Shown here in pieces: positions 26,722-34,073 of a stretch of 64,000 nt of DNA. The notes beneath the pieces were generated by a model. That model saw only the letters and a program-made list of their open reading frames with translations, searched no databases and was not told the DNA's origin. Location: positions 1 to 64,000 of the forward strand of contig NZ_LT607412.1 of the NCBI RefSeq assembly GCF_900091455.1. The letters run 5' to 3'. Numbering within the stretch: position 1 is the first letter of the stretch; the number at the start of each line of letters is the position of its first letter. Position numbers and translations under genes: made by a program. This DNA is from Micromonospora coriariae. Its GTDB lineage: Bacteria > Actinomycetota > Actinomycetes > Mycobacteriales > Micromonosporaceae.

Positions 26722-27582
26722 TCAGCGGGTGAGGCCTCGGAGCTTGTCCGGGTTGCCCTGCATGCGTACGCCGGTGATCCGCTCGCCGTCGAAGTCGAGG
26801 CAGATCGCCCCGGCCGGTTGCCCGTCGGCCAGGCCGAGGATGCCCGGCCCGCCGTTGATCTCGGTGATCACGAGCAGTGTGTTCTGCGTCTCCGGCTTGG
26901 CGAAGACCCCGAGCAGCCAGCGGGCGACGTTGTCGGCGCCTTCCAGCGGCCGGCGGGCCGCGGTCACCTTGCCACCGCCATCCGACCAGCAGATCACCTC
27001 GGGCGCCAGGAGTTCCATCATCGCGTTCAGGTCGCCTCCGGCACAGGCCTTGCGGAACCGGTCCACTGCTTCTCGGCGTACGCCTTGGTCGACGTCGAAG
27101 CGAGGCCGGCGGGCCGCGACGTGCGCCCGCGCCCGGACCGCGGTCTGCCGCACCGCGACCTCGGACCTGTCCAGAATGGACGCGACCTCGGCGTGGTTGA
27201 AGCCGAAAACGTCGTGGAGCAGGAAGATCGCGCGTTCGGCGGGGGTGAGCGTCTCCAGGACGACGAGCATCGCCATCGAGATCGACTCGGCCATCTCGGC
27301 CTCCTGTCCCGCGTCGGGCGCGGTGAGCACCGGCTCGGGCAGCCACGGCCCGACATACGTCTCCCGGCGGGCGCGGGCCGAGGTGAGTTGGTTGAGCGAG
27401 AGGTTGGTGACGGTCTTGACCAGGTACGCCCGGGGGTGCGCGAGCTGGCCGCCGTCGACGTCGCGGCACCGCAGCCAGGCCTCCTGCAGGATGTCCTCGG
27501 CATCGGCGACGCTCCCCGTCATCCGGTACGCGACATCGAAGAGCAGCCGCCGATGCTGAGCGAAGACCTGGCTATCGATCAT
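26722..27582 (-). CDS. ECF41-type sigma factor with SnoaL-like C-terminal domain
   Basis: 286 residues. Sigma region 2 is at the N-terminus (FAQHRRLLFDVAYRMTGSVA, DAEDILQEAWLRCRDVDGGQ) and region 4 follows (LTPAERAIFLLHDVFGFNHA, EVASILDRSEVAVRQTAVRA). From about residue 175 there is a SnoaL/NTF2-like extension. The three ECF41 signatures are all visible: WLPEP in the linker, DGGGK in the extension, and NPDKL near the C-terminus. In this group the extension modulates sigma activity in place of an anti-sigma factor. The gene follows the epimerase gene by 9 bp, the partner type expected for ECF41, and is probably cotranscribed from an ECF41-like promoter upstream of the epimerase. Confidence 0.9.
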   Translation of the reverse strand: MIDSQVFAQHRRLLFDVAYRMTGSVADAEDILQEAWLRCRDVDGGQLAHPRAYLVKTVTNLSLNQLTSARARRETYVGPWLPEPVLTAPDAGQEAEMAESISMAMLVVLETLTPAERAIFLLHDVFGFNHAEVASILDRSEVAVRQTAVRARAHVAARRPRFDVDQGVRREAVDRFRKACAGGDLNAMMELLAPEVICWSDGGGKVTAARRPLEGADNVARWLLGVFAKPETQNTLLVITEINGGPGILGLADGQPAGAICLDFDGERITGVRMQGNPDKLRGLTR

Positions 27583-27591
27583 GGAAACAGG

Positions 27592-28506
27592 CTAGACGTG
27601 ACCGTGCGCCTGCGCACGCAGCCCGTCCAGCACCGTCGCGTACGCGGGCTGCCACCCGAGCTCGCGGCGGGCCTTCTCGCTCGAGACCCGCAGGGTGACG
27701 CCGAGCATCAGGTGCATGTAGGGCGCGACCGCCATCATCCACGTGGGCACGGTGAACGGCTTGGGTGTGCCGAAGGTCTCGGCGATCGCCCGGATCATCT
27801 CCCCGAAGCCCATGTGGTCATCGACGACGTTGTACGCCTCACCGGGCCGGCCGCGATCGATCGCCGCGACGACGGCGGCGGCCGCGTCGGCCAGGTGCGT
27901 CCACGGCGAGATGTGACCGTGGTCGTTGAACGCCGGCAGTTGTCGCTTCCGCAGCATGTGCACCATCGTCTCGGTGCCCCCCGGCCCGTAGAAGAAGCCG
28001 AATCGCAGTGAGATCGCCTCCAGCCCCGACTCCCGGGGCAAGCGCTCCTTCTCCCGCATGCCCTCCAGGTGCCGGTTGATGTTCGGGTCCGTCACGGACG
28101 CCCCGAACTCGTCGGCCTCGGTCAGAACGCGGTCGCCGAAGTCGCGGTAGCCGTAGCCGACGGCGACGTTCTCGCCGACGAAGCGGCGTACGCCCGCAAG
28201 TTTGGCTGCCTTGATCAGGTTTGCGGTCCCGGTGACCCGCAGGTCGTCGGTGCCGAACATGCCCTTGTGCATCATCGGCGGCTTGCGCAACGCGGTCGCG
28301 GCGTGCACCACGACGTCGGCCTTGATCCCCTCGAACGCCCGCAGCAGTCCGTCGCGGTCGAGCAGGTCGGCGCGGATCTCGTTGCCCTCGCCGCGGCCCA
28401 CGCCTAGCACGGTGTGCCCGGCGTCGGTCAGCGCCTCGCGGATGTGCCGGCCGAAAACACCACTGGCTCCGGCCACGATCACACTCTGGTTCTTCATCTC
28501 CGTCAT
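27592..28506 (-). CDS. NAD-dependent epimerase/dehydratase
   Basis: About 304 residues (starts at 28506 or 28512 are both possible). It is an extended SDR with the nucleotide-binding VIVAGASGVFGRHIREAL near the N-terminus, VVVHAATALRK, and a catalytic-region stretch NINRHLEGMREKERL instead of a classical YxxxK, so it is an atypical SDR. The C-terminal half (YNVVDDHMGFGEMIRAIAET, KARRELGWQPAYATVLDGL) fits the epimerase family. ECF41 sigma genes are commonly adjacent to such oxidoreductase/epimerase genes, which are their probable targets. The substrate is unknown. A likely ECF41-type promoter lies just upstream, and no Shine-Dalgarno sequence is evident, so the message may be leaderless. Confidence 0.8.
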   Translation of the reverse strand: MTEMKNQSVIVAGASGVFGRHIREALTDAGHTVLGVGRGEGNEIRADLLDRDGLLRAFEGIKADVVVHAATALRKPPMMHKGMFGTDDLRVTGTANLIKAAKLAGVRRFVGENVAVGYGYRDFGDRVLTEADEFGASVTDPNINRHLEGMREKERLPRESGLEAISLRFGFFYGPGGTETMVHMLRKRQLPAFNDHGHISPWTHLADAAAAVVAAIDRGRPGEAYNVVDDHMGFGEMIRAIAETFGTPKPFTVPTWMMAVAPYMHLMLGVTLRVSSEKARRELGWQPAYATVLDGLRAQAHGHV

Positions 28507-28514
28507 GGCCATGG

Positions 28515-28541
28515 GACAAGGCGGCCTTCCGATCCGTGACA
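28515..28541 (-). promoter_or_regulatory. Candidate ECF41-type promoter
   Basis: On the minus strand TGTCAC (28541-28536) is separated by 17 bp from TGTC (28518-28515). This is close to the ECF41 consensus TGTCACA with CGTC at about that spacing. It sits immediately upstream of the epimerase/sigma operon, which implies autoregulation. The -10 differs by one base. Confidence 0.45.
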
Positions 28542-28542
28542 T

Positions 28543-28866
28543 ACCCGGGCGTGACCCCGGTCACTCGAGTCCTCCACTCCGGGCTTTGAATTCCAACAGT
28601 GAGAGGATCTTGTGGCAGCTCGATAGTCGTCTCGGTGCCGAGTTGGCGATGCAGGCTTGCAAACGCCCACGGGAAAGCCGTGGCGACGCCTCAGCCGGTG
28701 CACCTCTCATGATCGAGTGCACTGTCATCGGCTACGCGGATACGCCGCTGTCAGCGTTCGCCAGGAGCGTGGATACGGGCCAGGACCGCAGTCGCGACGC
28801 GGAAGCAGCGCGGCGGCGACGACGTGTCGTCCGGACGCCCTATCTTGAGACGGTATGGGAGGCCCG
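28543..28866. other. Gap without a supported gene
   Basis: Apart from the ECF41-like promoter at its left edge and the RBS (GGGAGG) at 28857-28862 at its right edge, I see nothing supported. Confidence 0.3.
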
Positions 28867-29363
28867 ATGACCGAGTTGCTGACCGCGACCGATCTGGAAC
28901 AGTGGTCCGAGCGTAACGACTCGCGCGAGCACCTGCCGACGCTGGTCCGGCGCCTCATCCTCGCGGTGGCCGCTCCGGAGACACTCCGCATGCCCGCCGC
29001 CGAAGCCGTCGGGCTGCCCGGCCTTGATTGCGAGGTCACGAGCCCATCCGGCGCGCCGCCGTTCCTGCTGGCGGGCCGCTCCGTCTGGGAGCTGGGCACG
29101 GGCCGAGACCCCAGGACAAGGTGCAACGCGACTACCGGAAGCGGGTCGACGGGTCGACCCGGGGCGAGCGCGCAGGCGTCGTCTTCGTCGTCGTGACGAG
29201 CCGGCGGTGGCCCGGCTCGCAGGACTGGGTCGATCGCCGCACGGAGGACGACGATGGCAGGGCGGGTATCCAGGTGCTCGACGCGAAGGACCTTGCCGCG
29301 TGGCTCGCCCTCAAGCAGACGACCCAGACCCGGGTATACCAGGCCCGGCAGATGCACACCTAG
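28867..29363 (+). pseudogene. N-terminal domain protein, frameshifted (possible defence-gene remnant)
   Basis: A good RBS precedes the ATG: MTELLTATDLEQWSERNDSR, then LPTLVRRLILAVAAPETLRM, AEAVGLPGLDCEVTSPSGAP and FLLAGRSVWELGTGRDP. A one-base deletion near 29110 moves the rest to another frame: QDKVQRDYRKR, GERAGVVFVVVTSRRWPGSQ, GIQVLDAKDLAAWLALKQTT, with a stop after about 165 residues. From memory this is the N-terminal module found on large actinobacterial NTPase-type proteins. The C-terminal bulk is absent. The 3' end overlaps the convergent DUF202 gene by 4 bp. Confidence 0.55.
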
Positions 29364-29614
29364 GCCGTCAGCAGGAGCCCCGCCAGGGTCAGGGCACCGG
29401 TCGCGGTCGCGAGGCCAGTGACGGCGAGCAGGCCGCCGCGGCGGCGCACGAGGACCGCCGAAAGCGCCGCGGCCGCGGCGGCGGCCAGGAACAGCGGCCG
29501 GGAGCCGGTGTGCAGGCCGAGACGGACCAGCAGCAGCGCGCTGACGACCGAAACCGCGGCGGTACGCGTCCATGCCAGCGCTGTACGTTCCCGCTGCAGG
29601 CCCGGATCGCTCAC
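29360..29614 (-). CDS. DUF202 family membrane protein
   Basis: 84 residues, the usual DUF202 length. RERTALAWTRTAAVSVVSAL at the N-terminus is the family signature (R-T-x-L-A-W-x-R-T), followed by three membrane helices. It is the last gene of the sulfatase operon, its start overlapping the stop of the preceding DUF202 gene by 4 bp. DUF202 proteins have no firm function. Confidence 0.85.
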   Translation of the reverse strand: MSDPGLQRERTALAWTRTAAVSVVSALLLVRLGLHTGSRPLFLAAAAAAALSAVLVRRRGGLLAVTGLATATGALTLAGLLLTA

Positions 29615-29964
29615 GACACGACGGCGACGACCACCACGGCCGCGCCGAGCACCCCCAGCGCGGCGGCCAGCAGGACAAGCAGCGGGGTGAACGGGAGGCC
29701 CTGGTTGAGGCGCATGGCGCGTTGGATGCGGGCCCAGCGGCGGTAGGCGGCGACCGGAAGCAGCGTGCCGGCGACCGCGAGCACAGCCGCGAGGCCGGTG
29801 CGAGTGCCGGCCAGCGCCGACGCCGGCAGGAACTGGATCACCGCGATGGCACTGGCCAGGAGGGCGAGCGCCGTGCGGATCCAGGCGAGGAACGTGCGTT
29901 CATTGGCGAGGGAAAAGCGGTAGTCCGGCTCGGCGCCCTCCCGCGTCCAGGCGGGCTCAGGCAT
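29611..29964 (-). CDS. DUF202/YidH family membrane protein
   Basis: 117 residues. YRFSLANERTFLAWIRTALA is the YidH/DUF202 signature, and three helices follow (LLASAIAVIQFLPASALAG, GLAAVLAVAGTLLPVAAYRR, LLVLLAAALGVLGAAVVVVA). It overlaps the 3' end of the FGE gene by 8 bp and the start of the next DUF202 gene by 4 bp, so it belongs to the same transcript. Paired DUF202 genes are common; their presence behind FGE is less so. Confidence 0.85.
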   Translation of the reverse strand: MPEPAWTREGAEPDYRFSLANERTFLAWIRTALALLASAIAVIQFLPASALAGTRTGLAAVLAVAGTLLPVAAYRRWARIQRAMRLNQGLPFTPLLVLLAAALGVLGAAVVVVAVVS

Positions 29965-30919
29965 CGACGGCGCACCGGAAGCCGGCGTGACCGGTCGTGC
30001 TGTCCGGTGTCGACGATGTGCGGGCCGAGACGCGGTAGCGGTTGCAGTAGGACTCGTGACACAGGTAGGAGCCGCCGCGCATGACCCGCGTCGCGCCGGC
30101 CGGCGGGCCCGCCGGGTCGATGCGGGTAGCCGGAGAGGGGTCGGCATGCCAGTCGGCGCTGAACCAGTCGGCGCACCATTCCCAGACGTTGCCGCTGGTG
30201 TTGTAGAGGCCGTAGCCGTTGGGGCGGAACGCGGTCACCGGCGCGGTGCCTACGTGGCCGTCGTCGCCGGTGTTCTGCCGAGGAAACGTGCCCTGCCAGG
30301 TGTTGCAGCGGTGCTGGCCGCGCGTGGTGAACTCGTCGCCCCACGGGAAGCGGGCCTGGTCGAGGCCGCCGCGTGCGGCCTTCTCCCATTCGGCCTCGGT
30401 CGGCAGGCGCTTGCCGGCCCACGCGGCGTAGGCGGTCGCGTCGTTCCACGACACGTGCACCACCGGGTGGTTCGCCCGCCTGGTCACGTCCGAGCCCGGT
30501 CCCTCCGGCGCCCGCCACGATGCCGCCTCCACCGGGAGCCACCACGGCGCGCCGGGCACCTGGCCGTCGAGCACCCGGTGCGCCGCCTCGCCCCGCACGA
30601 ACAGGTGGAAGACGTAGGACCAGCCGAACCGTTCCGCGTCGGTCTGGTAGCCGGTCGCCTTGACGAACGTGGCGAACTGCGCGTTGGTGACCGCCTTCGT
30701 ATCGATTCGGAAAGCCGCGACCGACACCTCGCGCACCGGGCCCTCGCCGTCGTCGGGGAAGGCGTCGGTGTCGTCGCCACCCATCCGGAACGGGCCGGCC
30801 GGGATCAGCACGGTGCCTCGGGCGGCCTGGTGCGCGTCGACGACCCGCACCGGCGCGACCGGTGCGGGCGCCTGTTCACCGCGGGGTCGATGGGAGGGGG
30901 CACAGCATGCGTGGGACAC
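29957..30919 (-). CDS. Formylglycine-generating enzyme (sulfatase maturase)
   Basis: A 320-residue FGE-sulfatase domain protein that oxidises the active-site Cys of sulfatases to formylglycine, using oxygen and a copper-binding Cys pair. The C-terminal GGSYLCHESYCNRYRVSART gives Cys287 and Cys292 in the CxxxxC arrangement of authentic FGE. The rest is also typical: FRMGGDDTDAFPDDGEGPVR, NHPVVHVSWNDATAYAAWAG, RLPTEAEWEKAARGGLDQAR, NTSGNVWEWCADWFSADW. The start is a GTG at 30919, 2 bp past the sulfatase stop. No signal peptide, so it acts in the cytoplasm before any export. It is encoded directly after the two sulfatases it presumably activates. Confidence 0.9.
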   Translation of the reverse strand: MSHACCAPSHRPRGEQAPAPVAPVRVVDAHQAARGTVLIPAGPFRMGGDDTDAFPDDGEGPVREVSVAAFRIDTKAVTNAQFATFVKATGYQTDAERFGWSYVFHLFVRGEAAHRVLDGQVPGAPWWLPVEAASWRAPEGPGSDVTRRANHPVVHVSWNDATAYAAWAGKRLPTEAEWEKAARGGLDQARFPWGDEFTTRGQHRCNTWQGTFPRQNTGDDGHVGTAPVTAFRPNGYGLYNTSGNVWEWCADWFSADWHADPSPATRIDPAGPPAGATRVMRGGSYLCHESYCNRYRVSARTSSTPDSTTGHAGFRCAVDA

Positions 30920-30921
30920 GA

Positions 30922-32418
30922 TCAGACCTTCGATAGGGGTACGTCGAACGCTAGCCCGCTGGTCGCGTCGCGGCAGATCCCGCGCAGCTGGTCGTAGAGC
31001 GCGCTCACCACCTCTGGCTCGGAGTCCCAGCGGTCGGTGGTCTCGCGCGGATCGTCGGCGATGTCGTAGAGCTGGCCGCGCGGGTGGTCGGCGTCCCACG
31101 GCGGGTTCTCGTGTGCCTTTCCGGACCCGGAGCTGAACAGCGCGTCGATCGACGGCTCGGAGAAACCGCCGCCTGAACCCGGCGCGAACACGGCCTTCCA
31201 GCGGCCGGCCCGCAGCGCGAACCGGCCGCCGAGGCTGTGGTGCACGATCGGGCGGTCGGCCGGCGGTGGTGGTGCTTCCCCGGTGAGCGCGCCGAGGAGG
31301 TTGATGCCGTCCTCGGCGGCGCCTGTGGGCAGGGTGACTCCGGCGGCTGCGGCGGCTGTCGGCAGCACGTCGGTCAGGCAGACCGGCGCGTCCAACTCCC
31401 CGCCCTCGGGTATGCGACCGGGCCACGCCGCGACGAACGGCTCGCGGTGGCCGCCGTCCCACAGGTCGCCCTTCTGTCCACGCCAGTCGCCGTTGGGCCG
31501 GTGCACCGACACGTCGCCATCGTCGGTGAAGATCATTGGTGCGCCGTTGTCGCTGGTGACGATCACCAAGGTATTGTCGCGCTGACCACGTTCGTCGATG
31601 GCCGCGACCAGCTGCCCCACGACATCGTCGACCAGGCAGACCCCGTCGGCGCGGTCGCCGAGCCCGGACCGTCCGCGCACCGTGTCCGGTGGAACGACCG
31701 GGCGGTGCGGCGCGGAGGGCGTCACGTAGCAGAGGAAGGGGCGGTCGGTCGGTACCGAGCGGATCCACCGCACCGCCTCCGCGGCGAAGCGGACGTCGAC
31801 CTCGTCCTCGCGGAAATCGGGGGCCTGAAGGCCGGGGCGCTGCTCGGTGAGGTACTCCGCCTTCTCCCGGTCCGGGACGCCGATGGTGCGGTCCTGGTCG
31901 ATGAACGCGTACGGCGGCATGTCCAGCGACCCGGCGATCCCGAAGAAACGGTCGAAGCCGAGGGCGGTCGGGCCACCGGTGATCGGGGCGCTGTAGTTGA
32001 TGTCGCGCCCGAAGTCCGTCTCGACGTCGTCGTGCAGGTGCGCACCGGGGGCGAACGCGTCGCGGACCGTGCCGTCGGTGTGTCGCCAGCCGAGTCCGAG
32101 GTGCCACTTCCCGAACGCGCCGGTGGCGTAGCCGGCGCCGCGCAGTGTCGACGCGAGGGTGGGCCGGGTCGGCTCGATCAGAGCGGGGCCGTGGCCCATC
32201 AGCACGAAGTTCTTCAGTGGCCCACGCCAGGCGTAGCGGCCGGTCATCAGTGCGTAACGGCTCGGTGTGCAGACCGCGGAGGCAGAGTGCGCATCGGTCG
32301 CGCGCACACCGCGGGCGGCCAGGGCGTCGATGTGCGGGGTGGGGATCTTCGAGCCGTAGCAGCCGAGGTCGCCCCACCCCATGTCGTCGGCGAGGACGAT
32401 GACGATGTTGGGTCTCAT
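30922..32418 (-). CDS. Type I sulfatase
   Basis: A 498-residue arylsulfatase-type enzyme. RPNIVIVLADDMGWGDLGCY supplies the metal-binding Asp pair (residues 11-12). SAVCTPSRYALMTGRYAWRG carries the formylglycine precursor Cys50 in a perfect CxPSR motif. GKWHLGLGWRH and LVIVTSDNGAP are the other metal and substrate elements. No signal peptide is evident, so the enzyme probably acts on imported material. It overlaps the upstream beta-helix gene by 4 bp and precedes FGE. The leaving group is unknown, but a glycan or glycoside sulfate is likely from the operon. Confidence 0.9.
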   Translation of the reverse strand: MRPNIVIVLADDMGWGDLGCYGSKIPTPHIDALAARGVRATDAHSASAVCTPSRYALMTGRYAWRGPLKNFVLMGHGPALIEPTRPTLASTLRGAGYATGAFGKWHLGLGWRHTDGTVRDAFAPGAHLHDDVETDFGRDINYSAPITGGPTALGFDRFFGIAGSLDMPPYAFIDQDRTIGVPDREKAEYLTEQRPGLQAPDFREDEVDVRFAAEAVRWIRSVPTDRPFLCYVTPSAPHRPVVPPDTVRGRSGLGDRADGVCLVDDVVGQLVAAIDERGQRDNTLVIVTSDNGAPMIFTDDGDVSVHRPNGDWRGQKGDLWDGGHREPFVAAWPGRIPEGGELDAPVCLTDVLPTAAAAAGVTLPTGAAEDGINLLGALTGEAPPPPADRPIVHHSLGGRFALRAGRWKAVFAPGSGGGFSEPSIDALFSSGSGKAHENPPWDADHPRGQLYDIADDPRETTDRWDSEPEVVSALYDQLRGICRDATSGLAFDVPLSKV

Positions 32419-34043
32419 GTGCGGCAGCTCCCGTCGGTGCTGCGGTAGATCCGTACCGCGTTGGTGGTCGCCGGGTCGACTGTGAAGTTGCCGGCCTGGA
32501 CGTTGTTGAAGCAGACGCCGTTGGCGTACACGTTCTGGAAGTTGATGTTGCGCATCTTGTGCGTGCTGTCGAAGCCCTGCACGACGTTCGGTTTCTGGTA
32601 CGTGGTGTAGGCGTGGATGTTGCGGAAGATGACCTGGTCGATCTCCCCGTGGCCCCGCGCCGGGTCGTACCATTTGTTGTCTTCGATGGTCAGGTAGAAC
32701 AGCCGCCAGGCGGCGTTCTCGATCCGGATGTCGTCGAAGAGGTACCGGGAGAGCGTGCCGCTGCCGGCGTGCAGCGACCGGAAGATCCCGGACTTCTCGA
32801 TCTGGTAGTGCTCGGCGTGGATGACGTCGTTGTCGTAGACGTGGAACGTCTGGCTGTTCTCGTGGATGTTCCAGCTGATCATGAACGGCGCGCCGTTCTC
32901 CAACTGCCAGATGGTGTTGCCGCGGGCGGTCGTGTCCCCCCAGAAGAGCTTGATCGAGTCGTCGTTCGACTTGACGAAGTTGTTCTCCAGCAGGCTCTTG
33001 TTGCCGCCGACCATGCCGTCCGTGCTGTACCACCAGGACATCGTCTTGACGTTGTGGATGGTGGTGTACTGCGCCAGCGCGCGCACGTTGAACCGGGGCG
33101 CGTCGACAAAGGTCACACCCTCGACGAGCACGTTCGACGAGGTCTGGTCGGCGATGTCGATCATGCCGGGTTGGTTCTTGTTGAGCTCCTGGCTGCCGGT
33201 GTCCATGAACAGCCCGGAGATGATGCCGCGGCCCTTGACGGTGACGTTGGAGACCGGCCCGGTGGCGAGGAACGCGCCGGAGACGAACGCGCCGCCGGCG
33301 ACGTAGATGGTCTGCCCGGAGGTGATCGGCTGGCCGGCGCCGATCGTGTGCACGCCGGGCCCGAAGTAGCGCACGTTCGGGTCACCGGGGGAAGGGACGT
33401 CGGCCTCGGGCGGGTTGGCGAAGACGAGCATCGGGTGCGGCACCGGGTTGTGGATCTCCGGCTCGAACTCGACCGAGAGGTTGCCCGGCCGGGAGATGGT
33501 GAACGTGCAGGTGCTGCCGCTGAAGCTGGTCACGACGGCCGCCGAGTACGGCCTCACCAGGCAGCCGGTGGCGCCCGGCCTCGCCCGGGTCACCCGCACG
33601 GTCACGGCGCCGGAGAACGAGAACGACGTCCACGACGTGTCCAGCTCCCGGTTGGTGTCGGTCTTGCGCGCGAGGGACTTGTAGACGAACGACGGCACCG
33701 GGCCGCCCGCCTGCTCCACCGTGACCGTGTACTGGTCGGAGGCCGGGATCCCGGCCGGCCCCGGATAGGTGGTCAGCTGGTCGGGCGTGCCCGGCGCCGG
33801 GTAGATCTCGCCGTAGGGCAGGGTCGCCCGGTGCGCCGCGATCTCGTCGACGGTGGCCGCCGTCGACGCGGTGATGCTGTTCGCGATGTCGTCGACAACC
33901 GGCACGTCACCGCTGATCTGGGTGATGGTGCCGCCGAAGTCGTACTGCTTGCCGGTGTAGGGGGCGCCGTCGGCGTGCGCCGCGCCCGCCGGGACGAGCG
34001 CGAGCGCGACCGCGGCGGCGAGGATGGGAAGGCCGCGTGGCAT
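32415..34043 (-). CDS. Secreted right-handed beta-helix enzyme (pectin-lyase-like fold)
   Basis: 542 residues with a signal peptide (MPRGLPILAAAVALALVPAG then AHA). An N-terminal beta-sandwich-like part (residues 30-210) is followed by a parallel beta-helix: TIYVAGGAFVSGAFLATGPV, SNVTVKGRGIISGLFMDTGS, NVLVEGVTFVDAPRFNVRAL, TTIHNVKTMSWWYSTDGMVG, LLENNFVKSNDDSIKLFWGD. The NDDSIK turn and nearby Asp residues resemble the catalytic region of GH28/GH49-type enzymes. It probably cleaves an extracellular polysaccharide. It is the only exported hydrolase of the operon, and the only gene with a separate 30-bp leader. The exact CAZy family is not assigned. Confidence 0.75.
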   Translation of the reverse strand: MPRGLPILAAAVALALVPAGAAHADGAPYTGKQYDFGGTITQISGDVPVVDDIANSITASTAATVDEIAAHRATLPYGEIYPAPGTPDQLTTYPGPAGIPASDQYTVTVEQAGGPVPSFVYKSLARKTDTNRELDTSWTSFSFSGAVTVRVTRARPGATGCLVRPYSAAVVTSFSGSTCTFTISRPGNLSVEFEPEIHNPVPHPMLVFANPPEADVPSPGDPNVRYFGPGVHTIGAGQPITSGQTIYVAGGAFVSGAFLATGPVSNVTVKGRGIISGLFMDTGSQELNKNQPGMIDIADQTSSNVLVEGVTFVDAPRFNVRALAQYTTIHNVKTMSWWYSTDGMVGGNKSLLENNFVKSNDDSIKLFWGDTTARGNTIWQLENGAPFMISWNIHENSQTFHVYDNDVIHAEHYQIEKSGIFRSLHAGSGTLSRYLFDDIRIENAAWRLFYLTIEDNKWYDPARGHGEIDQVIFRNIHAYTTYQKPNVVQGFDSTHKMRNINFQNVYANGVCFNNVQAGNFTVDPATTNAVRIYRSTDGSCRT

Positions 34044-34073
34044 GGGGATACCCGCTTCCTGGTCGTCGGGGCG

